This document shows, one piece after another, positions 5,479 to 13,054 of a stretch of 16,628 bases of DNA (position 1 is the first letter of the stretch; every line of letters begins with the position of its first letter). Both the position numbers and the translations under genes were made by a program. This stretch comes from Verrucomicrobiales bacterium (lineage in GTDB: Bacteria > Verrucomicrobiota > Verrucomicrobiia > Limisphaerales > JAFMIX01), in NCBI GenBank assembly GCA_017853785.1, contig JAFMIX010000015.1, positions 1-16,628 on the forward strand, written 5' to 3'. A model generated the notes under the pieces. The model did no database searches and was not told the origin of the DNA. It saw only the letters and a list, made by a program, of their open reading frames with translations.

Positions 5479-6409
5479 CATACTGACCGGGAAGGTGACC
5501 TTCCCAAAACTGCTGTTCGATCGCGAGGTTTTGACGTGCGAGCCGGCGAACCGCAAGAGCGCATTGGTGGATCTGAACGCCTGGGCAAACGACCGGGACC
5601 GGACGATCAAAGTGGGCGGTGCGGACGTGAAATTGAAGCGCGGACAGCTGGCGTACAGCCAGCAAACGCTGGCCAAATTGTGGAGGTGGGACAAGGACAA
5701 GGTGCATCGGGTTTTGACGGAGTTTCAGAACGAGGGTCTGATCACGTTCGATTCCTCCAACCGTACGACCATCATAACCATCCTCGACTACACCATTTAC
5801 AACTGCGACACGGCGGCACAACCGGAAGCAGAAACGGACGCGGAACCGGAGACGAAGCCGGAAGCAGAAACGGAGGGCAATCCCGCTGCCGAACCGGAAC
5901 AGAAGTTGGAAGTAGGAAGAGGGAAGTATGAAGGAGGAGGAGAGGCCGGGGAGGTTCCAGACGACGGCGAGGTGCTGGGGTTTGCGGCGGGGTTTGCGGG
6001 GGAGCCGGCGACGGGAACGCCGGGACCGATCGCGGCGGAGTTTGCGGCGGCCTGGCTGGCCCGGATGCTGGGGCGAAGGGAATTCCCACCGCGGTGGCAA
6101 CGGGCCTTGGTGGCGGAATGGCGAGCGGCCCAGCGGGGCGGCGCCCGACCCGGCAACTTCGCGGCGAGCGGGCAGGAGGGGAAAAGCGTCCTGAAAAAAA
6201 ACGGCGCGCTGGTTTCGCGGATTTCGCTGGAGCAGGAGGCGCGCAAGCTGCGCGAACAGGTGGAGACCCACAAGGCGAATGGACCGGAAGCGGGATACGA
6301 TTTGAGCGGCTACAGCGATGAAGCGCTGGCCACCTTGAGGGCGGATTTGAAGGCGAAAAAGGCGCGGCTGGCCGAACTGGACAAGCAACTGGCGGAGGGA
6401 GCGGAATGA
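5471..6409 (+). CDS. Phage replication initiator-like winged-helix protein
   Basis: A 312-aa protein. Residues about 55-110 match the N-terminal winged helix of phage replication proteins: LKRGQLAYSQQTLAKLW, then a helix WDKDKVHRVLTEFQNEGLI, then the wing and the strand TIITILDYTIYN. Residues 112-165 are an acidic low-complexity linker, encoded partly by DNA repeats. The region 185-240 is compact and Trp/Arg-rich, and the C-terminus (about 245-312) is a charged coiled coil with LRADLKAKKARLAELDKQLA. It probably binds the origin and helps load the DnaB helicase encoded downstream; no DnaC-like ATPase is seen in the window. It overlaps the basic protein gene by 8 nt and the methyltransferase by 4 nt (ATGA). 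Confidence 0.72.
   Translation: MNDILTGKVTFPKLLFDREVLTCEPANRKSALVDLNAWANDRDRTIKVGGADVKLKRGQLAYSQQTLAKLWRWDKDKVHRVLTEFQNEGLITFDSSNRTTIITILDYTIYNCDTAAQPEAETDAEPETKPEAETEGNPAAEPEQKLEVGRGKYEGGGEAGEVPDDGEVLGFAAGFAGEPATGTPGPIAAEFAAAWLARMLGRREFPPRWQRALVAEWRAAQRGGARPGNFAASGQEGKSVLKKNGALVSRISLEQEARKLREQVETHKANGPEAGYDLSGYSDEALATLRADLKAKKARLAELDKQLAEGAE
5822..5874 (+). repeat. 17-bp direct repeat in linker of replication protein
   Basis: CCGGAAGCAGAAACGGA occurs at 5822-5838 and 5858-5874, a 36-bp (12-codon) period in frame. It encodes part of the Glu/Pro/Thr-rich linker (PEAETDAEPETKPEAETE). It is consistent with slippage expansion of a tolerant linker. Confidence 0.8.
5902..5936 (+). repeat. Heptamer tandem repeat GAAGNNR x5
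   Basis: Five consecutive 7-mers, GAAGTTG, GAAGTAG, GAAGAGG, GAAGTAT and GAAGGAG, followed by GAGG. The period is 7, not 3, so the protein does not show a simple repeat (KLEVGRGKYEGGG). The purine-rich heptamers look like intergenic simple repeats of some environmental bacteria that have ended up inside a coding region. Confidence 0.75.
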
Positions 6410-8112
6410 GCCTGCGGTTTGCCACCGTGTGCAGCGGGATCGGGGCGCCAGAATGCGCGTGGGCGGGAACGTCCGCCGGCGACCTTGGGTGGAAGCCGGT
6501 GTTCTGCGCGGAGATCGAACCCTTCCCGAGCGCGGTGCTGGCGCATCACCATCCCGATCTGCCGAACCACGGAGATCTGACCAAACACAACGAATGGCCG
6601 AACTATGATGACGGAATTGACCTTATTTGCGGAGGAACTCCCTGCCAGGCTTTCTCAGTCGCAGGACTTAGAAAAGGACTGGATGATCCGCGTGGCAACC
6701 TCACGCTTACCTTCCTTGCCCTTGTTGCACAGTATCGCCCCCGATGGGTGGTGTGGGAGAACGTGCCCGGCGTCCTGTCGGACCGAACAGGGGCTTTTGG
6801 TAGCTTCCTCGGAGGGCTGGGGGAACTCGGGTATGGGTTCGCCTACCGGATTCTTGACGCTCAATACTTCGGAGTGGCCCAACGACGCCGACGTGTGTTC
6901 GTTGTCGCACATGCTGGAGGACAGTGGCAGCGTGCCGCGGCGGTTCTATTTGAGCGCGCGAGCCTGCGCGGGGATCCTGCGCCGCGCCGAAAAGCGGGGA
7001 AAGGAACTGCCACCACCCTTAGCGCACGCGCTAAAGGCGGTGGCGGATTCGGCACCGATTTCGACCTTGATGGAGGAGCAATTCCAATCGACACAATGAA
7101 CCATGTGGGGAGGGGAGAAGGGCACAGCATGGGAGACTTCGTGCCGGGCGCGCCTTCGTTTACAATCACAAAAGGTCACAGTCATGCGGTAGCCCACCCC
7201 ATTGCCATCGGAATAGACGGCACGGAGGTAGGCTATTCGCTGCGCGCGAGCGCGAGCCACAGCGGCGACAAAGGCGACGGCGGGGTGAACACCACGATGG
7301 TGGCGGAGGTTGTCGGTAATGATGCGCGGTCGGTAATGATGCGCGGTCGGGAAGGATGCGCAGGGGGCGGCAAGGGGCCGCTGCTATCCGAGGACAAAAG
7401 CCTCACACTGGCCGCCAACGCCAATGACCAGGTGTTGTTTCAACCCACGACTGCGTTTGAATGGCAGCGTGGGGCCACGCAACAACTGGAAGTGACCGAG
7501 GAATTTTCGCCGGCGCTGATCAAATCCCAAACTCCCGCCGTCGCCCATTCGCTGCGCGGAGAAGGATGGGATGCGAGTAAGGAGGGGACAGGCCGGGGCA
7601 CGCCGTTGGTGCCGGAAGTCACGCGCCCGCTAACTGCAGCGATGGGAACCAAATGGAACGGCAACGGCGATTTGGAATCGAGTTTGTTGCCCGAAGTCCT
7701 CGCGCACGGTCAGGGCAACGCGGAACGGGTCAGCGATGGCTCGCCATCGCGGACGTGCAACCATGAAGCGCCAATCGCGTTTTTGCCTTCCGAAGTATCG
7801 CCGACATTATCCAAAGAATCATTCGGACCTCAGAAATCATCCAGCGGTCAAATGGTTGATTTTTGTATCCCCGGTGGCCGCAACGCAAGTTGCATGGCCG
7901 TGCGCCGCCTCACGCCGCGCGAGTGCGAGCGGCTCCAAGGTTTCCCTGACGATTACACGCTGATCACGCACCGGGGAAAACCGGCGGCGGATGGGCCGCG
8001 TTACAAGGCTCTTGGCAACAGCATGGCCGTGCCGGTGATGCGCTGGATTGGGGAGCGCATCGCCCTGGTGGAGCAGATTGAACAACCCAAAATCATCACG
8101 CATGAACACTGA
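6406..8112 (+). CDS. DNA (cytosine-5) methyltransferase, phage type
   Basis: A 568-aa enzyme with the ordered C5-methyltransferase motifs: motif I FATVCSGIGA (5-14), motif IV GGTPCQAFS with catalytic C80, motif VI ENV (118-120), motif VIII QRRRRV (159-164), motif IX RRLTPRECERLQGF (500-513) and motif X ALGNSMAVPV (about 535-544). It transfers methyl from S-adenosylmethionine to cytosine C5 in DNA. About 335 residues separate motifs VIII and IX, much longer than in typical bacterial enzymes. This target-recognition region is Gly/Ser-rich and carries repeated SLR/TLS-type short motifs, as in other phage enzymes. No restriction endonuclease gene is nearby, so it most likely protects phage DNA from host restriction. 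It is coupled by ATGA to the replication gene and overlaps dnaB by 11 nt. Confidence 0.93.
   Translation: MSLRFATVCSGIGAPECAWAGTSAGDLGWKPVFCAEIEPFPSAVLAHHHPDLPNHGDLTKHNEWPNYDDGIDLICGGTPCQAFSVAGLRKGLDDPRGNLTLTFLALVAQYRPRWVVWENVPGVLSDRTGAFGSFLGGLGELGYGFAYRILDAQYFGVAQRRRRVFVVAHAGGQWQRAAAVLFERASLRGDPAPRRKAGKGTATTLSARAKGGGGFGTDFDLDGGAIPIDTMNHVGRGEGHSMGDFVPGAPSFTITKGHSHAVAHPIAIGIDGTEVGYSLRASASHSGDKGDGGVNTTMVAEVVGNDARSVMMRGREGCAGGGKGPLLSEDKSLTLAANANDQVLFQPTTAFEWQRGATQQLEVTEEFSPALIKSQTPAVAHSLRGEGWDASKEGTGRGTPLVPEVTRPLTAAMGTKWNGNGDLESSLLPEVLAHGQGNAERVSDGSPSRTCNHEAPIAFLPSEVSPTLSKESFGPQKSSSGQMVDFCIPGGRNASCMAVRRLTPRECERLQGFPDDYTLITHRGKPAADGPRYKALGNSMAVPVMRWIGERIALVEQIEQPKIITHEH
7313..7350 (+). repeat. 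17-bp tandem duplication inside methyltransferase
   Basis: TCGGTAATGATGCGCGG occurs twice back to back (7313-7329, 7330-7346), followed by TCGG. The period of 17 is not a multiple of three, so the copies are read in different frames (VGNDAR, then SVMMRG). The frame stays open and the downstream GGGKGPLLSEDKSLTL motif is normal for phage enzymes, so any frame change must have been compensated. Confidence 0.85.
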
Positions 8113-9577
8113 TCGTTTACCACCCCATTCCATCGAGGCGGAGCGAGGGGTGTTGGGATGCTTGTTGTGGGAACCCGCACGGCTGGATGATGCGCAGGCA
8201 GAGCTGGGCGCAGAAGGGGTGTTCTACGACCTCCGCCATGCGGCGATCTACACGGCGATTGCCGGGCTGCACGGCGCAAAGAAGCCGGTGAACCTGATTT
8301 CAGTGACGCAGACGTTGCGGGATGCGGGCTCGCTGGATGAGGTGGGCGGAGAAGCGGAACTATCGGCCCTCATGGATGCGGTGCCGTCGGCGGCAAACCT
8401 CGATTACTACGTTGGCGTGGTGAAGGAAAAACACACGGCGCGGCGGATCATCAAGGCTTGCACGGAGGCGGTGGGCAGGCTGTATGCCGGAGGAGAGGAA
8501 AACGGGGTGATGACGGTGCTGGGAGAGGCGGAGCGGGACATCCTGGCGATCGGCAGCAGCAGCGTGAAGTCTGCCGCGGTGTCCGCGAAGGAACTGACGC
8601 AGGCGGCCATCGGTCGGATGGAGGAACGGTTTCAACGCGGAAAGCAATGGAGGGAAGGTCCGCAGACGGGGTTGCGGTACTTGGACAACATCATCCCCGG
8701 TTTTGCGCCGGGACAGCTGGTGGTGATTGCGGGTCGGCCGGGCGACGGCAAATCCTGCATCGCGATGCAGATTGCGGAGCATGTGGCCATCCACGAGAAC
8801 GCGGGGGTGGCGGTGTTCAGCCTGGAGATGACGGGGATCAGCTTGATGGAGCGTCAGCTGTTCAGCCTGGGGCAGGCGAACCTGACGAAGATGAGGAACG
8901 GGTTTCTGGTGCAGGAGGACGTGCCGAAGATCGTGGCGGCGGCGGCCAAGCTGGCGAAGACGAACCTGTGGGTGGAGAGCGCGAGCCGGATGAGCATCGA
9001 GGATCTGGAGGTGAAGGCGCGGAGGATGGTGCGGAAGCACGGCGTGAAGCTGGTGATCGTGGATTATCTGCAGCTGCTGTATTTGCGCGGGCGCAGCGGG
9101 AGGATGGATCGGGTGGAGGAGATGGGTCAGGTGAGCATGAGGCTGAAGGCGCTGGCGATGGAGCTGCAGGTGCCGGTGATTGCGCTGGCCCAGATGAACC
9201 GGAACATCGAGACGAGCGACCGGAAAAACCGGCGCCCGATGTTGAGCGATTTGCGGGAGAGCGGGCAGATCGAGCAGGACGCGGACATCGTGCTGATTCT
9301 GTGGAAGCCGAAGGTGGAAGGGGCGGATGATGCGTCGAGCCCGGACATGGGGTGGCTGGGCCAGTTGACGGAGGTGCCGAGGGCTTGGTGCAGCACGGAA
9401 TACGATGGGGCGGAGATCGTGTGGCAGAAGCATTTCAGAAGGGTGAACTGTTTCATCGCGAAACAACGCGAGGGCCGGAGCGACGTGGACGCGGCTTTGG
9501 TGTTTGTGAGGGACTGGTGCCGTTTTCTGGATCCGTGGAAGCCGAAGGCGAAAAGCGAGGAGGAGGAAGCGGGGTGA
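8102..9577 (+). CDS. dnaB: Replicative DNA helicase, DnaB family
   Basis: Start chosen at ATG 8102 because MNTDRLPPHSIEAERGVLG is a typical DnaB beginning; the frame is open 54 nt further up inside the methyltransferase gene. The product is 491 aa. Residues 9-120 are the DnaB N-terminal helical domain, and residues 185-440 the RecA-like motor: Walker A GRPGDGKS (211-218), FSLEM (239-243), Walker B VIVDYLQLL with D321, ALAQMNR (361-367) and LSDLRESGQIEQDADIV. It unwinds the phage replication fork as a hexamer. The C-terminus (KSEEEEAG) is acidic. It overlaps the methyltransferase gene by 11 nt and the next gene by a GTGA. The winged-helix protein at 5471 is the likely partner. Confidence 0.95.
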   Translation: MNTDRLPPHSIEAERGVLGCLLWEPARLDDAQAELGAEGVFYDLRHAAIYTAIAGLHGAKKPVNLISVTQTLRDAGSLDEVGGEAELSALMDAVPSAANLDYYVGVVKEKHTARRIIKACTEAVGRLYAGGEENGVMTVLGEAERDILAIGSSSVKSAAVSAKELTQAAIGRMEERFQRGKQWREGPQTGLRYLDNIIPGFAPGQLVVIAGRPGDGKSCIAMQIAEHVAIHENAGVAVFSLEMTGISLMERQLFSLGQANLTKMRNGFLVQEDVPKIVAAAAKLAKTNLWVESASRMSIEDLEVKARRMVRKHGVKLVIVDYLQLLYLRGRSGRMDRVEEMGQVSMRLKALAMELQVPVIALAQMNRNIETSDRKNRRPMLSDLRESGQIEQDADIVLILWKPKVEGADDASSPDMGWLGQLTEVPRAWCSTEYDGAEIVWQKHFRRVNCFIAKQREGRSDVDAALVFVRDWCRFLDPWKPKAKSEEEEAG

Positions 9578-9798
9578 GCCGGGCGGAACAGCAGCGGGAA
9601 TATCGCAGGCTGCCGAAACGGTGCGCTTGCGAAGAATTCATGGGGACCAGACGGGTAAGCGCGGGGCAATGGGTGTGCGAACGGTGTCAGCGAATCGAGC
9701 GGCAGAACGCCGAGGTGGCCCACCAAAGGGCGCTGCGGAGGGCGGGACCGAAAATATACGGCGAGGAGTACCGTATGCATTGTGAGGTTGAAGCATGA
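9574..9798 (+). CDS. Small Cys-motif protein, possible zinc knuckle
   Basis: A 74-aa protein starts at GTG 9574, which overlaps the dnaB TGA (GTGA) and follows the strong ribosome site GAGGAGGAA. It is basic and has C17-x-C19 (KRCACEEF) and C35-x-x-C38 (WVCERCQR), a plausible single four-Cys zinc site. The C-terminus (40-60) is an Arg-rich helix. It may bind DNA or a replication partner. It is missed if only ATG starts are allowed. No family recognised. Confidence 0.6.
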   Translation: MSRAEQQREYRRLPKRCACEEFMGTRRVSAGQWVCERCQRIERQNAEVAHQRALRRAGPKIYGEEYRMHCEVEA

Positions 9799-9807
9799 GG
9801 ACAAAGC

Positions 9808-10041
9808 ATGAACACAGAACAGAGCAAAATTGAAAATGAGCTGGCGCGGGTGGCCAATCGGGTGGTGGCGATTTACGCCGAGGAGCGGGGTTCGCTGCGG
9901 GGCCGGACGGCGGCGGAGCTGCAGGAGATGGAACATCAGGCGGACCACTACCGGTTCCACGAGGATTTCAGCGTGAGGACGGCGGCCGAGATCTTGAGGA
10001 CGGCGGCGAAGATGCAAGGGGAGCAAACGCGGCGTGGCTGA
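9808..10041 (+). CDS. Small helical protein directly upstream of TerL
   Basis: A 77-aa protein starts at ATG 9808, with a GAGGA ribosome site 6 nt upstream. It is almost entirely helical and charged (KIENELARVANRVVAIYAEE, then ELQEMEHQADHYRFHEDF and TAAEILRTAAKM). Its stop overlaps the GTG start of the large terminase by 8 nt. The position is where a small terminase often lies, but at 77 aa with no visible HTH it is short for TerS; a terminase-associated or unrelated protein is as likely. Confidence 0.6.
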   Translation: MNTEQSKIENELARVANRVVAIYAEERGSLRGRTAAELQEMEHQADHYRFHEDFSVRTAAEILRTAAKMQGEQTRRG

Positions 10042-11887
10042 AGAGACGACGATCAAGGTGGGTCCGTGGGCGTGGACGGTGCATCCGACGCTGCCGGTGC
10101 CTTCGCAATCGTGGCTGGTGGAGCAAGGGCAACAGCGCGGACCGAGCTGGCTGCACGAATTCCACGCGAAGCGCGAGGCGCAGATCCAGCGGGAGACGCA
10201 TGACCCGCTGGTGTATGGGTGGGAGCAGCCGCCGCTGGGCGTGATGCGGGCGCTGATGGCGGGCACGTACAGGCCGGGCATGGGCGGCGGACGGCCATGC
10301 GCCGGCGCCAACGGTTGGAAGCAGGAAAGGCCGGCGAATGATGTGCTGGCGCTGGGCGGCAACGGAAGCGGCAAGACGGAGTGCGAGGCGAAACTGGCGC
10401 TGGAATGCCTGGTGGGCCGGGGCGGACGCGAGGTGAGGTGCTTTTCCCAGAACGAGCAGACGAGCGTGCGGTACATCCAGAAGTCGATGTTTCGGTATTT
10501 GCCGCCGGCGTATCGGAAGATCAAGAGGCAGGGGCAGATCACCAAGATTTCCTACGCCGAGGCCACCGGGTTCAGCGAAGGGGTGTTCATCTTGCCGAAT
10601 CATTCGGCGGCTTTGTTCCCCACGTACAAGGGGTGGGAGCAGGACAAGAAGAGCGTGGAAGGCGGGGAGGCGGATATGGCGACTTGGGACGAAGAAATCC
10701 CCGCCGAACTGCTGGAGACGTTACGGTTCCGCGTCCACAAGAAAGGGGGGACGGTGCTGGGCGGGTTCACGCCGGTGCATGGCTACACGGAGACGGTGGC
10801 TCAATATCTGGAGGGGGCGAAGGTGCTGGAAAGCATCCCGGCGCGGAGGGTGGTGTGGGATTGGTGGAGCCGGACCTGGAGCTGGGGCGAGTGGCTGGTG
10901 GACCCGAAAAAGCAACTGGTGAAGGGTTGTGAGCCGGGTCATGTGCCATACGTGCTGCAGAGCGGCCAGGGGAACGGACGCAGGTTTGTGGTGACGTTCC
11001 CCACCATGTTCAATCCTTACACGAACGTGGATGCGATCATCGATTCGACGCGGGGCAAGCCATTGGATTTCCAGCTGGAACGGTTGTGGGGCTGGCCCAC
11101 GAAGATGGCGAGGAAGGCGTTCCCGAACTTCTCGGACTGGCACATCGTGCCGGAGGAGAAGGTGCCCGACCCGAAAACGCTGTCGGTGTATTGGTTCGCC
11201 GATCCTCACGGGAACCGGAACTGGTTCATGTTGTGGCTGGGGGTGGATGCGGAGAACCGGGTGTGGGTGTTGCGGGAATGGCCGGATGCGGAGGTGGGCG
11301 AATGGGCGATGCCCGGACAGAAGCCGGACGGCAAGATGGGGCCGGCGCAGCTGGCGGGGTCCGGCAAATCGTTCAACGATTACAAGAGGCTGGTGTACGA
11401 GATCGAGGGGTGGGTGGTGGGCGAGAACGGGGTGTGGGCGCCGGGGCCGAAGGCGTGGACGGTGGTGGACCGGCGGATTGATCCGCGTCCGGCCGGGACG
11501 GCGGTGCCGAGCGATGAATCGGCGCGCACGTACCTGGATCACCTGGGGGATGCCATCAGGAGCGAGAGCGGTCAGGTGCTGGTGCCGGGATTGGATTGCA
11601 CGGCAGCTCCGCACGTGGGCATTGAGGAAGGGACGCAACTGATCAACGACTGGCTGACGCGGGGGTGGGACACGAACCAGGAAGTGACGCCGCTGAACTG
11701 CCCGCAGTTCTACGTGAGCGCCGGATGCGAGAATTTGATCTGGGCGCTGAAGACCTACTCGGGGAGCGACGGGGAAAAGGGGGCGTGCAAGGATCCGGTG
11801 GATTGCTTGAAAGCGGCGGCCAAGCTGGCCGTGCGGCATCTGGCGGCGGGGAGTTTGGGGAGCTATGGGGGGATGGGAAGTTATTAA
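10034..11887 (+). CDS. terL: Terminase large subunit (packaging ATPase/nuclease)
   Basis: A 617-aa protein with GTG start at 10034. The ATPase domain has Walker A GGNGSGKT (108-115) and Walker B MATWDEE (215-221, with D219 and catalytic E220), followed by GGTVLGGFTP as the coupling motif III region. The C-terminal RNase H-like nuclease shows D390 in YWFADPHG, D479 in TVVDRRIDPR and the D587/D590 pair in KDPVDCLKAA. It cuts concatemeric phage DNA and pumps it into the procapsid through the portal. The length is at the long end for TerL. The C-terminus ends in a Gly/Ser-rich tail. After it comes a short repeat and a compositionally different block, with the portal about 1.9 kb downstream. Confidence 0.88.
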   Translation: MAEETTIKVGPWAWTVHPTLPVPSQSWLVEQGQQRGPSWLHEFHAKREAQIQRETHDPLVYGWEQPPLGVMRALMAGTYRPGMGGGRPCAGANGWKQERPANDVLALGGNGSGKTECEAKLALECLVGRGGREVRCFSQNEQTSVRYIQKSMFRYLPPAYRKIKRQGQITKISYAEATGFSEGVFILPNHSAALFPTYKGWEQDKKSVEGGEADMATWDEEIPAELLETLRFRVHKKGGTVLGGFTPVHGYTETVAQYLEGAKVLESIPARRVVWDWWSRTWSWGEWLVDPKKQLVKGCEPGHVPYVLQSGQGNGRRFVVTFPTMFNPYTNVDAIIDSTRGKPLDFQLERLWGWPTKMARKAFPNFSDWHIVPEEKVPDPKTLSVYWFADPHGNRNWFMLWLGVDAENRVWVLREWPDAEVGEWAMPGQKPDGKMGPAQLAGSGKSFNDYKRLVYEIEGWVVGENGVWAPGPKAWTVVDRRIDPRPAGTAVPSDESARTYLDHLGDAIRSESGQVLVPGLDCTAAPHVGIEEGTQLINDWLTRGWDTNQEVTPLNCPQFYVSAGCENLIWALKTYSGSDGEKGACKDPVDCLKAAAKLAVRHLAAGSLGSYGGMGSY

Positions 11888-11920
11888 CGCGGAACAACTG
11901 AACGCGGAGCGCGGAACAAC
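11888..11920 (+). repeat. Short CGCGGAAC direct repeat after terL
   Basis: CGCGGAACAAC occurs at 11888-11898 and 11910-11920 with a related AACGCGGAGC between. It starts immediately after the terL stop. The remaining gap to 11968 has no hairpin terminator I can see. It marks the boundary to the lower-GC block. Confidence 0.7.
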
Positions 11921-11968
11921 AGTGTAGCTCAGCGACAATCCTAGACGCTCCACGACAGGAAAAACTCA

Positions 11969-12289
11969 ATGAAAACAACAACGCAACGAAACGGAAAGGC
12001 GGGGCAGCCGTTCGCTCCAGTGACCTTGTTAGGCCAGTTCTTCCACTCAATCGGGAAGGATGACAACCAAGTGGAGTGGCAAGGCGTAGTCATCGGCAAC
12101 CCTGAACCGGGGTGGTATCTGCTCCAACTTTTCGAGTGGGCGATGGGGGAACCGAATGTGCGCCGAATCGTCCGAATCGAGGACATGGAACACTGGCTGT
12201 TCTATGAGGACGCCGATGCAATGAAATTCTCATACGACCACGGCTCTGCACGTGAGGGCGGACCATACCGCAAGCGCGTAGTGGCCTAA
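11969..12289 (+). CDS. Hypothetical protein, first gene of cargo-like block
   Basis: A 106-aa protein with ATG at 11969 and AGGA about 11 nt upstream. The N-terminus is basic and polar; the middle reads as a small beta fold (LLGQFFHSIGKDDNQVEWQG, then IGNPEPGWYLLQLFEWAMG), and RIVRIEDMEHWLFYEDADAM follows. The pattern of a short beta barrel plus amphipathic helix suggests a small binding protein, but I do not recognise it. Codons are less G/C-ending than in terL or the portal gene. It is not overlapped by its neighbours, unlike most genes here, so it may have its own signals. Confidence 0.65.
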   Translation: MKTTTQRNGKAGQPFAPVTLLGQFFHSIGKDDNQVEWQGVVIGNPEPGWYLLQLFEWAMGEPNVRRIVRIEDMEHWLFYEDADAMKFSYDHGSAREGGPYRKRVVA

Positions 12290-12307
12290 CAACGAAAGGA
12301 AGCAGGG

Positions 12308-13054
12308 ATGAGCGACCGGCGGAAAACTAAATGGGGTTGTCTTGGTGCGAAAGAAAAGAAAGAAATTGATTTCCGCGCCAGGGTCATCCGCCAAGCGGAT
12401 TACCCGGTCTGCATCACCGCATATCACGACACGCTGCCTGGCATTGGTCGGGAAGCGGTGATGTGGTTCGATGTCACTTTTCGGGAAAGCGCCGCGTGGT
12501 ATTGGATACCAAACACGAGCCCGCATTTTGATGTGTTCAAGAGTGTTGCGCTTTCAATATCAGCCATGACGCGCTGCGCCTCGTGCGGAATTGAGTCGCG
12601 CCTTACGAGCGAACGCCTCCACCAAATCTTCACCGAATTATGTGATGACGTCACGGATGAATTCTTTTGGGAGAATGGAGGTTGGGCTTTGCGCGGAGCA
12701 CGATGCCCAGCAGTGTTGCGCCACTCCCCGCAGGCCGTCACTCGCTTCCGCAAGTTTGAACGTCGGATTGTGGTAGCCAGGGCAAAGCAGGTTTGCCCCA
12801 ACTGCCTGAAAGATGTGAGCCGCGCCTGGTCGGAATATAAAGCGGCGAAAGAGAGGTTTGAAATCGCGTTAGGCGCCGTATCAAGGGCGCTTGAACTGGT
12901 GCGGTTTGCCAACACAAATCGCGCCAAAGCCATCCAAGCGGCCCGCCGGCCGTTGACCAGGGCGGAATCCAATTTGTTCAAAATGATGAACACAGCAGCC
13001 GAAATTCAAAAAACTTATGAAACAGAACATAGCAACCACATCACAACGCATTGA
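12308..13054 (+). CDS. Hypothetical protein with split CxxC zinc motif
   Basis: A 248-aa protein with ATG at 12308 preceded by AAAGGAAGCAGGG. It has C90-x-x-C93 (RCASCG) and C163-x-x-C166 (VCPNCLKD), a pair of knuckles that would make one zinc ribbon around a 69-residue insert. The insert contains FTELCDDVTDEFFWENGGWA. The C-terminal ~70 residues form a long charged helix (AWSEYKAAKERFEIALGAVS). GC in sampled lines is about 52-55%, against 62-67% in neighbouring genes. Sited between terminase and portal, it looks acquired. I do not recognise the family; a nucleic-acid-binding or host-takeover role would fit but is inference. Its last 38 nt overlap the next gene. Confidence 0.65.
   Translation: MSDRRKTKWGCLGAKEKKEIDFRARVIRQADYPVCITAYHDTLPGIGREAVMWFDVTFRESAAWYWIPNTSPHFDVFKSVALSISAMTRCASCGIESRLTSERLHQIFTELCDDVTDEFFWENGGWALRGARCPAVLRHSPQAVTRFRKFERRIVVARAKQVCPNCLKDVSRAWSEYKAAKERFEIALGAVSRALELVRFANTNRAKAIQAARRPLTRAESNLFKMMNTAAEIQKTYETEHSNHITTH

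Noticed and set aside
11921..11940. GTGTAGCTCAGCG resembling a tRNA D arm
   Set aside because: No acceptor, anticodon or T arm can be formed around it.
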